In this document: positions 27,631 through 36,413 of the stretch, one piece after another | How positions within the stretch are numbered: the first letter of the stretch is position 1 | How the letters are laid out: each line of letters begins with the position of its first letter | From: Anderseniella sp963759095 | Lineage (GTDB): Bacteria > Pseudomonadota > Alphaproteobacteria > Rhizobiales > Aestuariivirgaceae | Direction: 5' to 3' | Assembly (NCBI GenBank): GCA_963759095.1 | Contig: CAVWYF010000040.1 | Location: forward strand, 62,001 to 126,000 | DNA length: 64,000 bases | Program-made: the position numbers and the translations under genes | Notes under the pieces: model-generated | Seen by the model: only the letters and a program-made list of their open reading frames with translations | Told to the model about the DNA's origin: nothing | The model's database searches: none

Positions 27631-29798
27631 GCTTTCGCCTTCAACTCTATGCGCCGGGCATGCAGAACCGGCTCAGTATAACCGGACGGCTGCTTGCGGC
27701 CCTCAAACACCAGGTCGCAGGCTGCCTTGAAAGCGATTGAGTTGTCAAAGTCGACCGCCATCGGCCGGTAGGCTAGATCACCGGCATTCTGCTCATCAAC
27801 GATTGCGGCCATCTTCTGCATGGCCTTCATTACCTTGCCCCGGGTGACCACCTTGTGGCGCAGCCAGTTGGCCAGGTGCTGTGCCGAGATTCTCAGAGTG
27901 GCGCGATCTTCCATCAGGCCGACATTGTTGATGTCGGGCACCTTGGAACACCCGATCCCCTGGTCGACCCAGCGCACCACATAGCCGAGAATGCCCTGGC
28001 AATTGTTTTCGATCTCGTTCTGGATCTCCTTGCGGTCCCAGTTGGGGTTCGGCGCCAGCGGAATGGCCAGGATATCCTCCAGCCTGGCCTTTTCGCGCGA
28101 TGCTAGCTGCTTTTGAACCTCGGCTACATTGACCTGGTGATAATGGGTTGCATGCAGCGTGGCTGCCGTCGGTGACGGCACCCAGGCCGTGTTGGCCCCG
28201 GCTTTCGGGTGCACGATCTTCTGTTCCAGCATGTCCGCCATCAGGTCCGGCATGGCCCACATGCCCTTGCCGATCTGGGCGGCACCGGGCAGGCCGCACT
28301 CAAGACCCACATCGACATTCCAACGCTCATAGGCGTCGATCCATGTGGATGCCTTCATGTCGGCCTTGCGGATCATCGGACCTGCTTCCATGGAGGTGTG
28401 GATTTCATCGCCGGTGCGGTCGAGGAAGCCGGTGTTGATAAAGAACACGCGCGAACGGGCTGCGCGAATGCATTCCTTGAGATTGACCGTGGTGCGGCGC
28501 TCTTCGTCCATGATGCCCATTTTCACCGTGTTGCGCTTCATGCCGAAGGCGTTCTCAATCGCGGTATAAAGCTGATTGACCAGTGCGGCCTCTTTTGGGC
28601 CGTGCATCTTGGGAACAACCACATAGATCGACCCTTTGCGGGAGTTCCGGTAGGCACCGTTGGGTCCGACATCATGCAGGGCGATGGCCGTGTTGATTAG
28701 TGCGTCGAGCAGGGCCTCAGGCACATCATTGCCTTTGCTGTCAGTGATGGTGCCGATGGTCATCAGCAGGCCGACATTGCGGACCAGCATCAAGGAGCGC
28801 GAATGCAGCGACAACGGCTTGCCGTTGACGCCGGTGTATTCGCGGTCTGAAACCAGTTTGCGGGTAATTGCGTGGCCGCCCTTTTCGAACGTGTCGGCCA
28901 GATCGCCTTTCATCAGGCCAAGCCAGTTGCGATACACAACCAGCTTGTCGTCGGTATCGACGGCAGCGACGGAATCTTCGCAGTCCATGATGGTTGACAT
29001 GGCGCTTTCGATGATCACATCCGCCACGCCGGCATCATCAGAACCACCGATGACGTGGGTGCGGTCAATGACTATTTCGATATGCAAACCGTTATTGACC
29101 AGCAGGATCGATGTCGGACCGGCCTTGTCGCCCTTGAAACCCTTGAACTGGGCATTGTCGACCAGGCCGGTTACCGACCCGGACGACAGCGACACCGCCA
29201 GCTTGCGCCCCTTGATGAAGTAGCGTGTCACATCGGCGTGGCTGCCGCCGAACAAGGGCACTGCATCATCGAGAAACTTGCGTGCCCAGGCGATAACCTT
29301 CTCACCACGCACCGGATTGAAACCGCCGGCGCGCTCAGCGCCACCTGCTTCGGAAATCGCGTCCGTGCCATACAGCGCATCGTACAGCGAGCCATACCGC
29401 GCATTGGCCGCATTGAGCGCATAGCGCGCATTCATCACCGGCACGACCAGTTGCGAACCGGCCACCCTGGCGATTTCATCATCGGTATTGCGTGTTGCAA
29501 TTCTGCAGTCGCCCTTGTCGGCTACCAGATAGCCGATTTCTTCCAGAAAACTGCGGTAGGACGCCGGGTCAATTGCCTGTCCCGAATTCTGCCTGTGCCA
29601 ACGATTGAGTTTGTTCTGCAGCGATTTTCGCTTGCGCAACATGCTGGCAATTTTGGGTGAGAACTTGTGAATGATCTCATCTGCCGCCGACCAGAAACTG
29701 TCAGGCTCAACCCCGGTTCCCGGCAGTGCTTCGGTATTCACGAATTCATAGAGTTTTTTCGCGACGGTCAAACCGCCGTGTTTCACAGTCTCAGCCAT
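27627..29798 (-). CDS. glcB: Malate synthase G
   Basis: Condenses glyoxylate and acetyl-CoA to malate. The product is 723 residues from the ATG at 29798, the usual length for malate synthase G; an upstream in-frame start at 29843 would add 15 residues with no family match. Signatures are MDCEDSVAAVDTDDK, KMHGPKEAALV and FINTGFLDRTGDEIHTSME. Intact throughout. It is the first gene of a three-gene run with a hydroxyacid dehydrogenase and an agmatinase-family gene; no isocitrate lyase is seen in the window, so glyoxylate may come from glycolate, glycine or purine routes. Confidence 0.95.
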   Translation of the reverse strand: MAETVKHGGLTVAKKLYEFVNTEALPGTGVEPDSFWSAADEIIHKFSPKIASMLRKRKSLQNKLNRWHRQNSGQAIDPASYRSFLEEIGYLVADKGDCRIATRNTDDEIARVAGSQLVVPVMNARYALNAANARYGSLYDALYGTDAISEAGGAERAGGFNPVRGEKVIAWARKFLDDAVPLFGGSHADVTRYFIKGRKLAVSLSSGSVTGLVDNAQFKGFKGDKAGPTSILLVNNGLHIEIVIDRTHVIGGSDDAGVADVIIESAMSTIMDCEDSVAAVDTDDKLVVYRNWLGLMKGDLADTFEKGGHAITRKLVSDREYTGVNGKPLSLHSRSLMLVRNVGLLMTIGTITDSKGNDVPEALLDALINTAIALHDVGPNGAYRNSRKGSIYVVVPKMHGPKEAALVNQLYTAIENAFGMKRNTVKMGIMDEERRTTVNLKECIRAARSRVFFINTGFLDRTGDEIHTSMEAGPMIRKADMKASTWIDAYERWNVDVGLECGLPGAAQIGKGMWAMPDLMADMLEQKIVHPKAGANTAWVPSPTAATLHATHYHQVNVAEVQKQLASREKARLEDILAIPLAPNPNWDRKEIQNEIENNCQGILGYVVRWVDQGIGCSKVPDINNVGLMEDRATLRISAQHLANWLRHKVVTRGKVMKAMQKMAAIVDEQNAGDLAYRPMAVDFDNSIAFKAACDLVFEGRKQPSGYTEPVLHARRIELKAKA

Positions 29799-30030
29799 GT
29801 ACAGATTTTCCCGATTTGTCTTGAATATGCCCGCATTCAGCATGCCACAGCCGCCATTTCAACGATTCATTCCACTATGTGGCAGTTTTTGGTGGCATAT
29901 TCACTCGTATTAATGATGTGGCATCATGTATCTACCCATCTGAACCTGTTGCAGTATATTCGCGTGGAGCCCATATATGAGCTATATGAGAGCGGGCAAC
30001 ACATCGAAGTACCGATACCGGAGGAATGAA

Positions 30031-30414
30031 ATGAGTTTCAAGTTTGTAATCGCCGTCGCTGCAGCGCTTGGTGCCATGTCAACTGGCGCGTTCGCAGAAG
30101 GCGATGCGGCCAAGGGTGAAAAAGTATTCAAGAAATGCAAGGCATGCCATACGGCCACGGAAGCGAAGAACAAGGTCGGCCCGCATCTGGTCGGCATCAT
30201 GGGACGCAAGGCAGCGTCTGTTGAAGGGTATAAATACGGTAAAGGCATCACCGACGCTGCCGAGAAGATCGGCGAATGGGACGAGGCCAAGCTGGTGGAA
30301 TACCTTGCAGATCCCAAGGGTTATATTGGCGGCAAGACCAAGATGACCTTCAAGCTGAAGAAGGAAGATCAGCGCATGGACGTTATAGCGTATCTGGCTT
30401 CTTTGAGTAAATAA
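30031..30414 (+). CDS. Periplasmic class I cytochrome c
   Basis: Protein of 127 residues with a signal peptide (MSFKFVIAVAAALGAMSTG, cut before EGDAAKG) and a single haem site CKACH (C36, C39, H40). The sixth ligand is probably Met in GGKTKMTFKL. The fold is that of cytochrome c2/c550 electron carriers. The ATG at 30031 follows GGAGG; a longer open frame from 29977 gives no signal peptide and is rejected. A strong terminator follows. It could accept electrons from the nearby periplasmic molybdoenzyme, but nothing in the sequence proves that. Confidence 0.92.
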   Translation: MSFKFVIAVAAALGAMSTGAFAEGDAAKGEKVFKKCKACHTATEAKNKVGPHLVGIMGRKAASVEGYKYGKGITDAAEKIGEWDEAKLVEYLADPKGYIGGKTKMTFKLKKEDQRMDVIAYLASLSK

Positions 30415-30435
30415 AACCGGTATTCGATCAAAATG

Positions 30436-30467
30436 AAAAGCCGGCAGATTTTTCTGCCGGCTTTTTT
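30436..30467 (+). terminator. Intrinsic terminator of the cytochrome c gene
   Basis: GCCGGCAG / CTGCCGGC stem flanked by AAAA before and six T after. The symmetry lets it also end the convergent TRAP operon from the other strand. Confidence 0.9.
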
Positions 30468-30484
30468 ATGTTCGCTGTTTCAGC

Positions 30485-31957
30485 TCAGTTCAGCAACTTG
30501 CCGGGCAGCCACATGGCCAGTTGCGGGAAGCTCATGACAAGACCGAGGCCAACCAGCTGCAGCATCACAAACGGAATGATACCGCGATAGATCTGTTCGA
30601 TCTTGATTGATTTCGGAGCCACTGCCTTCATGTAAAACAGGGCAAAACCGAACGGCGGGGTCAGGAACGACGTCTGCAGGTTCACCGCCAGCAGGATGGC
30701 AAACCAGTACACCACGTCCTGTTTCGCAACATGATCGCCAAAGTCGAGCAGGCCGATAATCGGTGAGAATACCGGCAATACGATCAGCGTGATCTCGATC
30801 CAGTCAAAGAAGAAACCGAGGAAGAATACGATTGCCATCAGCAGGAACAGCAGGCCCCACGACCCAAGTCCCATTGAATTGACCAGGTGGATGACGATGT
30901 CGTCACCACCCAGTGACCGGAACACAAATGAGAACAAGGTTGCGCCGATGAAGATGCCGAACAGCATGCCGTTGGTCAGCGCGGCCCGGTAGACGACCTG
31001 AGTGAGAACACCCCAGAATCCTGTCATTCTTTCACCGAATGACATGCCTTCAATCTTGTCACCCAGGTCAACGTCTGCCTGGCCTTCAAACCGCATTTCC
31101 GGAACGCCGAGCGACGGCAACATAACAAGATTGACGAAGGCCAGAAGTATCGCGCCCATGGCGCCCACACCGGCCGCTTCGGTTGGCGTTGCAAAACCGC
31201 CCAGAATGGATCCCAGCACCAGTACAATCAGTATCAGTGGCGGGATAAAGCTGCGCAGCACCATTATTGCTATGCCACCGTGGGTCTGCGGGCCCATGTC
31301 GGAGGGCAGTTTGGGCGCCAGGGCCGGATTAATCGTGCAGCGCGTCATGATATAAAGGCAGTACATTACCGACAACATGAACCCGGGGATGACCGCAGCC
31401 ACAAACAGGTTGCCGACCGACCGGCCCAGCAAGTCGGCCATGATCACCAGCATGATCGAGGGCGGGATCAGAATGCCCAGCGTGCCGGACGCAGCAATCG
31501 TACCGGTTGACAGTGTAGGGGCATAGCCACGCTTTTGCATCACCGGCAAGGCCAGCAATGTCATCATGACGACAGAGGCACCGATAATGCCTGTGGTGGC
31601 AGCCAGAATGGTTCCCATTATGGTGACCGCCAGAGCAAGACCGCCGGGAACCCTGCGCAGAAGAACCTGCAGACAGTTCAGAAGGTCACGCGCCACACCG
31701 GATCGTTCCAGCATGGTGCCCATGAAGATAAACATCGGGATTGCAGTGAGGATCAGGTTTTCAGCTATCGACCCGAAAATGCGCGACGGGATGGCACCGA
31801 ATTGCGGCCAGTCAAACAGAAACGGGTCGATGTATATGGCCAAAAATGCAAATCCGAGACCAATACCACCCAACACGAATGCCACCGGGTATCCGGAAAA
31901 AAGCAACATCGCCAATGCCGCAAACATCAGCAGCGGAAGAGCTTCAACAAAAGTCAT
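30485..31957 (-). CDS. dctM: TRAP transporter large permease
   Basis: Integral membrane subunit of 490 residues with about 12-13 hydrophobic helices, forming the transport channel of a tripartite ATP-independent periplasmic transporter. Recognisable stretches are GTLGILIPPSIMLVIMADL, GGFATPTEAAGVGAMGAI and FLTPPFGFALFYMK. A long hydrophilic insert (around residues 290-330) is typical of the mannitol/chloroaromatic (FcbT3-like) branch. It lies 2 bases after the small-permease gene and is last in the operon. Substrate is decided by the binding protein and is unknown, probably an organic acid anion. Confidence 0.92.
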   Translation of the reverse strand: MTFVEALPLLMFAALAMLLFSGYPVAFVLGGIGLGFAFLAIYIDPFLFDWPQFGAIPSRIFGSIAENLILTAIPMFIFMGTMLERSGVARDLLNCLQVLLRRVPGGLALAVTIMGTILAATTGIIGASVVMMTLLALPVMQKRGYAPTLSTGTIAASGTLGILIPPSIMLVIMADLLGRSVGNLFVAAVIPGFMLSVMYCLYIMTRCTINPALAPKLPSDMGPQTHGGIAIMVLRSFIPPLILIVLVLGSILGGFATPTEAAGVGAMGAILLAFVNLVMLPSLGVPEMRFEGQADVDLGDKIEGMSFGERMTGFWGVLTQVVYRAALTNGMLFGIFIGATLFSFVFRSLGGDDIVIHLVNSMGLGSWGLLFLLMAIVFFLGFFFDWIEITLIVLPVFSPIIGLLDFGDHVAKQDVVYWFAILLAVNLQTSFLTPPFGFALFYMKAVAPKSIKIEQIYRGIIPFVMLQLVGLGLVMSFPQLAMWLPGKLLN

Positions 31958-31959
31958 GA

Positions 31960-32523
31960 CTAGAGGTCTCCCCCGACCGTTTCGGCTCTTTTTTCATCTG
32001 GAAGTTTGCCGAGAAATCCTGCGGTTGACTTGATCAGCTGTGAAAGGCCGGCAAGCCCGAGCAGCAGGAACAGGATGGGCAATGCGGATTTCAGCAACCA
32101 GATGTGGGAAAGCCCGATCACCGATTTTGAAGCTTCGCCTTCATAAAACGAGGCCAGCGCATACTTGTAGCAATAGAAGCCGGCCACAACAGAGTATGAA
32201 ATCAGGAAGAACAGACAGCCAAACATCTCAATGGCATATTTTGCTTTTAGTGGAAGCCTGTCCCTGACCAGGTCAATCCGAACGTGGCCCTGCCTGGTAT
32301 AGGTGTAGCCGATCAGCAGCGCGAACAGAAAGGTGTGCAGCCAGTACTCGGACTCCTGAACCATTGTCGAGTTCAGGCCAAACGGTTTCGGCACACCAAA
32401 ATACCGGCTCAATACATCATAACAAACCACGATCACCAGCGCCAAACCGAACCACATGCCAATCTTTGCGCATGCTTCAAGAACCCGGTCTATGCCGGCA
32501 CTTAATTTGAAAAATCCACCCAC
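31960..32523 (-). CDS. dctQ: TRAP transporter small permease
   Basis: Membrane subunit of 187 residues with four hydrophobic helices (for example GLALVIVVCYDVLSRYF and LFFLISYSVVAGFYCYKYA). The segment GYTYTRQGHVRIDLVRDRL is the conserved DctQ motif between helices 2 and 3. The start is a GTG at 32523 preceded by GAGGG. It sits between the binding-protein and large-permease genes, separated from the former by a hairpin and a palindromic repeat. Confidence 0.9.
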   Translation of the reverse strand: MGGFFKLSAGIDRVLEACAKIGMWFGLALVIVVCYDVLSRYFGVPKPFGLNSTMVQESEYWLHTFLFALLIGYTYTRQGHVRIDLVRDRLPLKAKYAIEMFGCLFFLISYSVVAGFYCYKYALASFYEGEASKSVIGLSHIWLLKSALPILFLLLGLAGLSQLIKSTAGFLGKLPDEKRAETVGGDL

Positions 32524-32563
32524 AGCCCTGCCCTCTTTTCAGGATCAACCCCACTAGATCAGG

Positions 32564-32594
32564 TTTATGGGTTCATTTGAACCCATGTTGCTCT
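32564..32594. repeat. 31-bp palindromic repeat, copy 1
   Basis: Contains the inverted repeat ATGGGTTCA-TT-TGAACCCAT with flanks TTT and GTTGCTCT. Read on the other strand it matches 35379-35409 (AGAGCAAC, the palindrome, then AAA) with one mismatch. It lies between the TRAP genes, in the transcribed spacer. Confidence 0.7.
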
Positions 32595-32609
32595 GATCGA
32601 AAATGGTAA

Positions 32610-32651
32610 CCGGCCCGGCGAGGTCACTTGATGTGACGAGCACCGGGCCGG
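32610..32651 (-). other. Hairpin between dctP and dctQ
   Basis: CCGGCCCGG (32610-32618) pairs with CCGGGCCGG (32643-32651), and an inner GTCAC/GTGAC pair extends the fold. It lies 26-67 bases after the dctP stop and before dctQ, with no T run. Such hairpins in TRAP operons commonly allow more binding protein than permease by attenuation or 3' mRNA protection. Confidence 0.65.
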
Positions 32652-32676
32652 AAACAGATTGTCAGCCTGTATCAGC

Positions 32677-33717
32677 CTACTTCAAGTAACCGAGGTCTTT
32701 CCAGGCTGCATACTCGCCGCGGAACTTCTGCAGATTGTCCCAGGCTTCCTGGAAAGCCGGATCGCCGGCGGCGATTTCCACAACGAGGCCTTCCCAGGTC
32801 GCCTTGAGCTTGGCGAGATCGGCATCCGACCATTTGTGAATGGTGACACCTTTGGATTTCAACTCGGCAAGAGCTGCACCCTGAATGTATTCACCTTCGG
32901 CCATGCCGAGCGTGAAGTTGGCGAGGCAGGATACTTCAATGATCTTCTTCTGCTGATCGGTCATGGCCTTCCACTTGTCCATGTTGATCATCAGCTCAAA
33001 CGACGTGGCCTGCTGATGCCAGCCGGGGAAGTAGTAGTGCTTGGCGATCTGGTAGAAGCCGAGGTTCAGGTCGATGGCGGGCATCGAAAACTCGGTGGCG
33101 TCAATGGTACCGCGCTCAAGAGCCGGGTAGATGTCGGCTGCACCGAGCAATTGTGTGTCCACACCAAGCTCCTGCATCACCTTTGCACCCAGGCCGAAGA
33201 AACGCATCTTCTTGCCTTTCAGGTCGTCGATGGACTTGAGCGGCTCACGGAACCAGCCCGAAGCTTCCGGTGCAATAACACCGCAAATGATGGAGTGGAT
33301 GTTGTGTTTTTCATACACCTTCTGCATCAGCTTTTCGCCGTCACCATGGATCAGCCAGGCCCCAAACTCACGCGCATCAGGACCGAACGGCACAGCAGAG
33401 AACAGGGCAAGCGACGGTTCTTTACCCTGCCAATAACCGGGTGTTGACCAGGCTGCATCAACAGATCCGTTCTTGACGGCATCGAAAACTTCAAGCGCCG
33501 GCACCAGTGCGCCAGGCTCGTAATACTTGATCTGCACTTCGCCACCGGAGATGGCGTTGATATTGGCTTCAAGCGTCTTGCCCAGCGTCCCCAGCTGGGT
33601 CAGGCTTGACGGGTATGTCGACGCCATTTTGAGGCGGATTGGATCAGCCATTGAGCTGACTGCCGACATGGCAACCATGGATGCGCCGACAACCGCTGCG
33701 GTAAGTAACTTCTTCAT
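32677..33717 (-). CDS. dctP: TRAP transporter periplasmic binding protein
   Basis: Substrate-binding subunit of 346 residues with a signal peptide (MKKLLTAAVVGASMVAMSAV, cut near MADPIRL). Family features are the RLKMASTYPSS strand, PALEVFDAVKNGSVDAAW and the LERGTIDATEFSMPAIDLN segment near the ligand Arg/Asp region. The pattern fits the mannitol/chloroaromatic FcbT1-like branch. I use the ATG at 33717, after GGGAGGA; a longer start at 33738 is not needed. First gene of the operon, divergent from a GntR regulator that likely controls it. Confidence 0.92.
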   Translation of the reverse strand: MKKLLTAAVVGASMVAMSAVSSMADPIRLKMASTYPSSLTQLGTLGKTLEANINAISGGEVQIKYYEPGALVPALEVFDAVKNGSVDAAWSTPGYWQGKEPSLALFSAVPFGPDAREFGAWLIHGDGEKLMQKVYEKHNIHSIICGVIAPEASGWFREPLKSIDDLKGKKMRFFGLGAKVMQELGVDTQLLGAADIYPALERGTIDATEFSMPAIDLNLGFYQIAKHYYFPGWHQQATSFELMINMDKWKAMTDQQKKIIEVSCLANFTLGMAEGEYIQGAALAELKSKGVTIHKWSDADLAKLKATWEGLVVEIAAGDPAFQEAWDNLQKFRGEYAAWKDLGYLK

Positions 33718-33904
33718 GTGCAGATTCCTCCCTAGCACGTTTATAACTCATGCTTCGCCTGATCTTGAGTGCCAGGCTTCAGCCAAAAAGTCTTTTCAGT
33801 TTTCAATTCAGCCCGACCTTGCGAAATACTCCCGTCGACATCAAGTCCATGACATATCGGTCACAAAGCAACCCTTTGAGCGGACAACACCAGTGGTGCA
33901 TATG

Positions 33905-33930
33905 CAATTGGACAATTTACTTGACCAATT
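33905..33930. promoter_or_regulatory. Possible operator between dctP and the GntR gene
   Basis: CAATTGG (33905-33911) and CCAATT (33925-33930) form an inverted repeat in the divergent spacer, next to TTGACC that could be a -35 element. The two regulons share this 273-base spacer. Assignment as a GntR site is by position only. Confidence 0.3.
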
Positions 33931-33990
33931 TGCAAGACCCTTGTTTGATCCATTTCGAAATTGACAAACACCATGCCGGAGGCTGGCCAG

Positions 33991-34758
33991 ATGTTTCACC
34001 CTGTGGGGCAGGAGCGGGTATCAGCAGAAATCGTACACCAGATTGAGCGATTGATACTGGAAGGCGTGCTTCGCCCCGGCGACAAGCTGCCAGCAGAACG
34101 TGACCTGACCAGTGAATTCGGTGTTTCACGGCCCACCTTGCGCGAGGCGCTTGGGCAACTGGAAGCATCAGGACTGCTCACGGCAAGACAGGGCGGCGGC
34201 ACTTATGTGGCCAATGTCATGCACTCAATTTTTGGAGAACCCATTATCGGCCTGTTCGGCAAACACGAGAAAGCCACAGTAGATTATCTGGAGTTCCGGG
34301 AAGGCATCGAGGGCCAGGCGGCACGCTGGGCAGCTCTTAGAGCCACCAGCGCGGATCATGAAATTCTGACCTCGATCATGCAGCGCATGGAAATCGCACA
34401 CGAAAAAGAAGACCCTGATGAAGAAGCCCAACTGGACGTCGAACTTCACATCGCCGTGAGTGACGCCAGCCACAACATCGTGATGATCCAAACGTTGCGC
34501 TCCATCTACAACCTTCTGGAACACGGCGTCTTCTATAACCGCTACCTGCTGTACAGACACAAGGGCGGGCGCGATGCACTGCTGGAACAACACCGCGCCA
34601 TTTATGATGCGGTGATGGCGCGCGATCCGGGCCAGGCTGAAACGGCGGTCAGGGCACATATGAAATCTGTCGGCGCGGCGTGGCGTGAAAGCGACGCAGA
34701 GGCGGTCAGAAATCAGACAGCCGAGCGCCGCCTTAACCGTCACAACATCCAGAAGTAG
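33991..34758 (+). CDS. GntR/FadR-family transcription regulator
   Basis: Regulator of 255 residues. The N-terminal winged HTH (LPAERDLTSEFGVSRPTLREAL) and the C-terminal all-helical FCD ligand domain (LEFREGIEGQAARWAA, ELHIAVSDASHN, HRAIYDAVMARDPGQAE) are complete. FCD-type regulators usually respond to carboxylic acids. The start at 33991 is preceded by GGAGG with 8-base spacing, better than the ATG at 33973. Divergent transcription from the TRAP operon makes that operon the likely target, with the transported acid or its product as the effector. Confidence 0.88.
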   Translation: MFHPVGQERVSAEIVHQIERLILEGVLRPGDKLPAERDLTSEFGVSRPTLREALGQLEASGLLTARQGGGTYVANVMHSIFGEPIIGLFGKHEKATVDYLEFREGIEGQAARWAALRATSADHEILTSIMQRMEIAHEKEDPDEEAQLDVELHIAVSDASHNIVMIQTLRSIYNLLEHGVFYNRYLLYRHKGGRDALLEQHRAIYDAVMARDPGQAETAVRAHMKSVGAAWRESDAEAVRNQTAERRLNRHNIQK

Positions 34759-34765
34759 GCCGCCA

Positions 34766-35380
34766 ATGCCGTTGCAGAACAGAGTCAGGCCGGACGGTGA
34801 GATTGTCATCTCACCGGCGCGCGGGATGCTGATGGGCAACCGTGGCGGCAAACTTCATGATCCTGCAACCAGAACGCTGGTAAGGACACAGAGCTCAAAG
34901 CAGTGGATCACTTGCGTGCTGCAATTCAAATCGCGGCAGCGCCGGGTGATGGGCACAGGATACACGGAACTGTTCTTCATGGATGAAGTGACCGCGCTGG
35001 CCGCCGGCCACCGGCCATGCTTTGAATGCCGGCGCAAGGATGCCCTTTCGTTCCGTTCAGCCTGGCAAGCCTCACAGGCGCTAGCCGCACCGCCTTCGGC
35101 GCCTGACATGGACCGGGTCCTGTCTGCTGAACGACGTGCAAAAGGCGGTGCAAAAATCACCTGGACCGCCAGGCTCGGTAGTTTGCCGGACGGCGTAATG
35201 GTTCGTGTTGATGGCGACATACTGGCCATTCGTGACCGGAAATTCCTGCCCTGGACGGCGTCTGGATATGGTACCGGCGTACCTCTTGATCTGAATCTCG
35301 ACGTTGAGGTTTTGACACCGCCGACAATCGCGCGCATTTTGCACGCGGGTTATCAACCGATCTGGCACCCAGGTGTCTAG
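34766..35380 (+). CDS. Conserved hypothetical protein with CxxC motif
   Basis: Protein of 204 residues, 7 bases after the GntR gene and probably co-transcribed. It contains GHRPCFECRRKDALSFRSAW, a CxxC followed by an Arg/Lys-rich helix, and a C-terminal Pro-rich segment ending YQPIWHPGV. Proteins with this HRPCFECRR stretch are widespread hypotheticals in alphaproteobacteria. The N-terminal half (GMLMGNRGGKLHDP, KQWITCVLQFKSRQR) looks basic and could contact nucleic acid, but I can assign no function. Confidence 0.7.
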   Translation: MPLQNRVRPDGEIVISPARGMLMGNRGGKLHDPATRTLVRTQSSKQWITCVLQFKSRQRRVMGTGYTELFFMDEVTALAAGHRPCFECRRKDALSFRSAWQASQALAAPPSAPDMDRVLSAERRAKGGAKITWTARLGSLPDGVMVRVDGDILAIRDRKFLPWTASGYGTGVPLDLNLDVEVLTPPTIARILHAGYQPIWHPGV

Positions 35381-35417
35381 AGCAACATGGGTTCAACTGA
35401 ACCCATAAAGTTGCTCT
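35379..35417. repeat. Palindromic repeat, copy 2, extended hairpin
   Basis: AGAGCAAC, the palindrome ATGGGTTCA-AC-TGAACCCAT, AAA, then GTTGCTCT. Both the inner and the outer arms pair, making a 39-base near-perfect hairpin. The first 31 bases match the TRAP-operon copy at 32564-32594 read in reverse. It follows directly on the stop of the CxxC gene. No T run follows. Confidence 0.7.
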
Positions 35418-35431
35418 GGCACTTTGGAAGC

Positions 35432-35479
35432 GATCAGTTTTATATTTTTTGATTGATTCAATCAAAAAATATACTGATC
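35432..35479. repeat. 48-bp intergenic palindrome, copy 2
   Basis: Same length and ends (GATC...GATC) as 1067-1114, centre TTTTGATTGATTCAATCAAA. Lies 38 bases before the start of the FAH-family gene and 14 bases after the other palindromic repeat. Confidence 0.75.
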
Positions 35480-35517
35480 TAATGTGCCGGAGACAAAATC
35501 TAAGAGGCAATCATAAA

Positions 35518-36366
35518 ATGAAGCTTGTACGTTATGGCAAGGCCGGCAAGGAAAAGCCGGGCCTGATCGATGCTGATGGAAAACTGCGCGATCTGTCTGC
35601 TCGCATTGACGACATCACGCCGGACCAGTTGTCGGACAAGGCGCTGGCCAAACTCGCCAAAATCAACCCGGCCCGCCTGCCGCTGGTCAAAGGCAAGCCC
35701 CGCTTCGGACCGCCGCTGACCGGCATCGGCAATTTCGTTTGTGTCGGCTTGAACTACACCGATCATGCCGAAGAAACCGGCCATCCGATTCCCACCGAAC
35801 CGGTGATCTTCTCCAAGCACACAAGCTGTATTGCAGGCGCCAATGATGATGTGGTGATGCCCAGGAAATCGGCAAAGACCGACTGGGAAGTGGAGATCGG
35901 TTTCGTCATCGGTGCCCGAACCAAGAGTGTTTCGCAGTCACAAGCCTTGAACCATGTGGCCGGATACTTCGTGTGCAATGATGTATCGGAGCGTGAGAAC
36001 CAGATCGAGCACGGCGGACAGTGGGTGAAAGGCAAGTCACACGACACCTACGGGCCAATCGGCCCATGGCTGGTGACCCGCGATGACGTTCCAAACCCGC
36101 AGAAACTCAATCTGTGGTGCGATATCAACGGCAAGCGCATGCAGGACGGCACCACGAAAAACATGATCTTCCCGATCAAGTTCATCGTGTCCTACCTGTC
36201 CCAGTTCATGACCCTGGAGCCAGGTGATATCGTCATCACCGGTACACCGGCAGGTGTTGGCCTGGGCATGAAGCCGCCGGTGTTCGTGAAACCGGGTGAC
36301 GTGATGGAGCTTGGTATTGACGGACTTGGCTCACAGCGCCAGACAGTCGTGCGCGGCAAGGTCTGA
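35518..36366 (+). CDS. Fumarylacetoacetate hydrolase-family protein
   Basis: Protein of 282 residues of the FAH superfamily (2-keto-3-deoxy-arabonate dehydratase, ureidoglycolate lyase-like and oxaloacetate decarboxylase-like members). Metal-site features are CVGLNYTDHAEETG, FSKHTSCIAGANDDV, DWEVEIGFVIGAR and GYFVCNDVSERENQ, and the C-terminal GDIVITGTPAGVGLG is intact. The ATG at 35518 follows AAGAGG. The substrate cannot be named. It is upstream of a bidirectional hairpin and convergent with pyrD. Confidence 0.88.
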   Translation: MKLVRYGKAGKEKPGLIDADGKLRDLSARIDDITPDQLSDKALAKLAKINPARLPLVKGKPRFGPPLTGIGNFVCVGLNYTDHAEETGHPIPTEPVIFSKHTSCIAGANDDVVMPRKSAKTDWEVEIGFVIGARTKSVSQSQALNHVAGYFVCNDVSERENQIEHGGQWVKGKSHDTYGPIGPWLVTRDDVPNPQKLNLWCDINGKRMQDGTTKNMIFPIKFIVSYLSQFMTLEPGDIVITGTPAGVGLGMKPPVFVKPGDVMELGIDGLGSQRQTVVRGKV

Positions 36367-36368
36367 TC

Positions 36369-36413
36369 AAAAAACGGGCGGGACGTTTCGGTTTATTTCC
36401 GAGGCGGCCCGCC
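36369..36413 (-). terminator. Intrinsic terminator of pyrD
   Basis: Read on the minus strand: GGCGGGCC, an inner CGG/CCG pair, then CCCGCCCG followed by TTTTTT. It overlaps the last codons of pyrD and abuts the stop of the convergent FAH gene. Confidence 0.7.
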
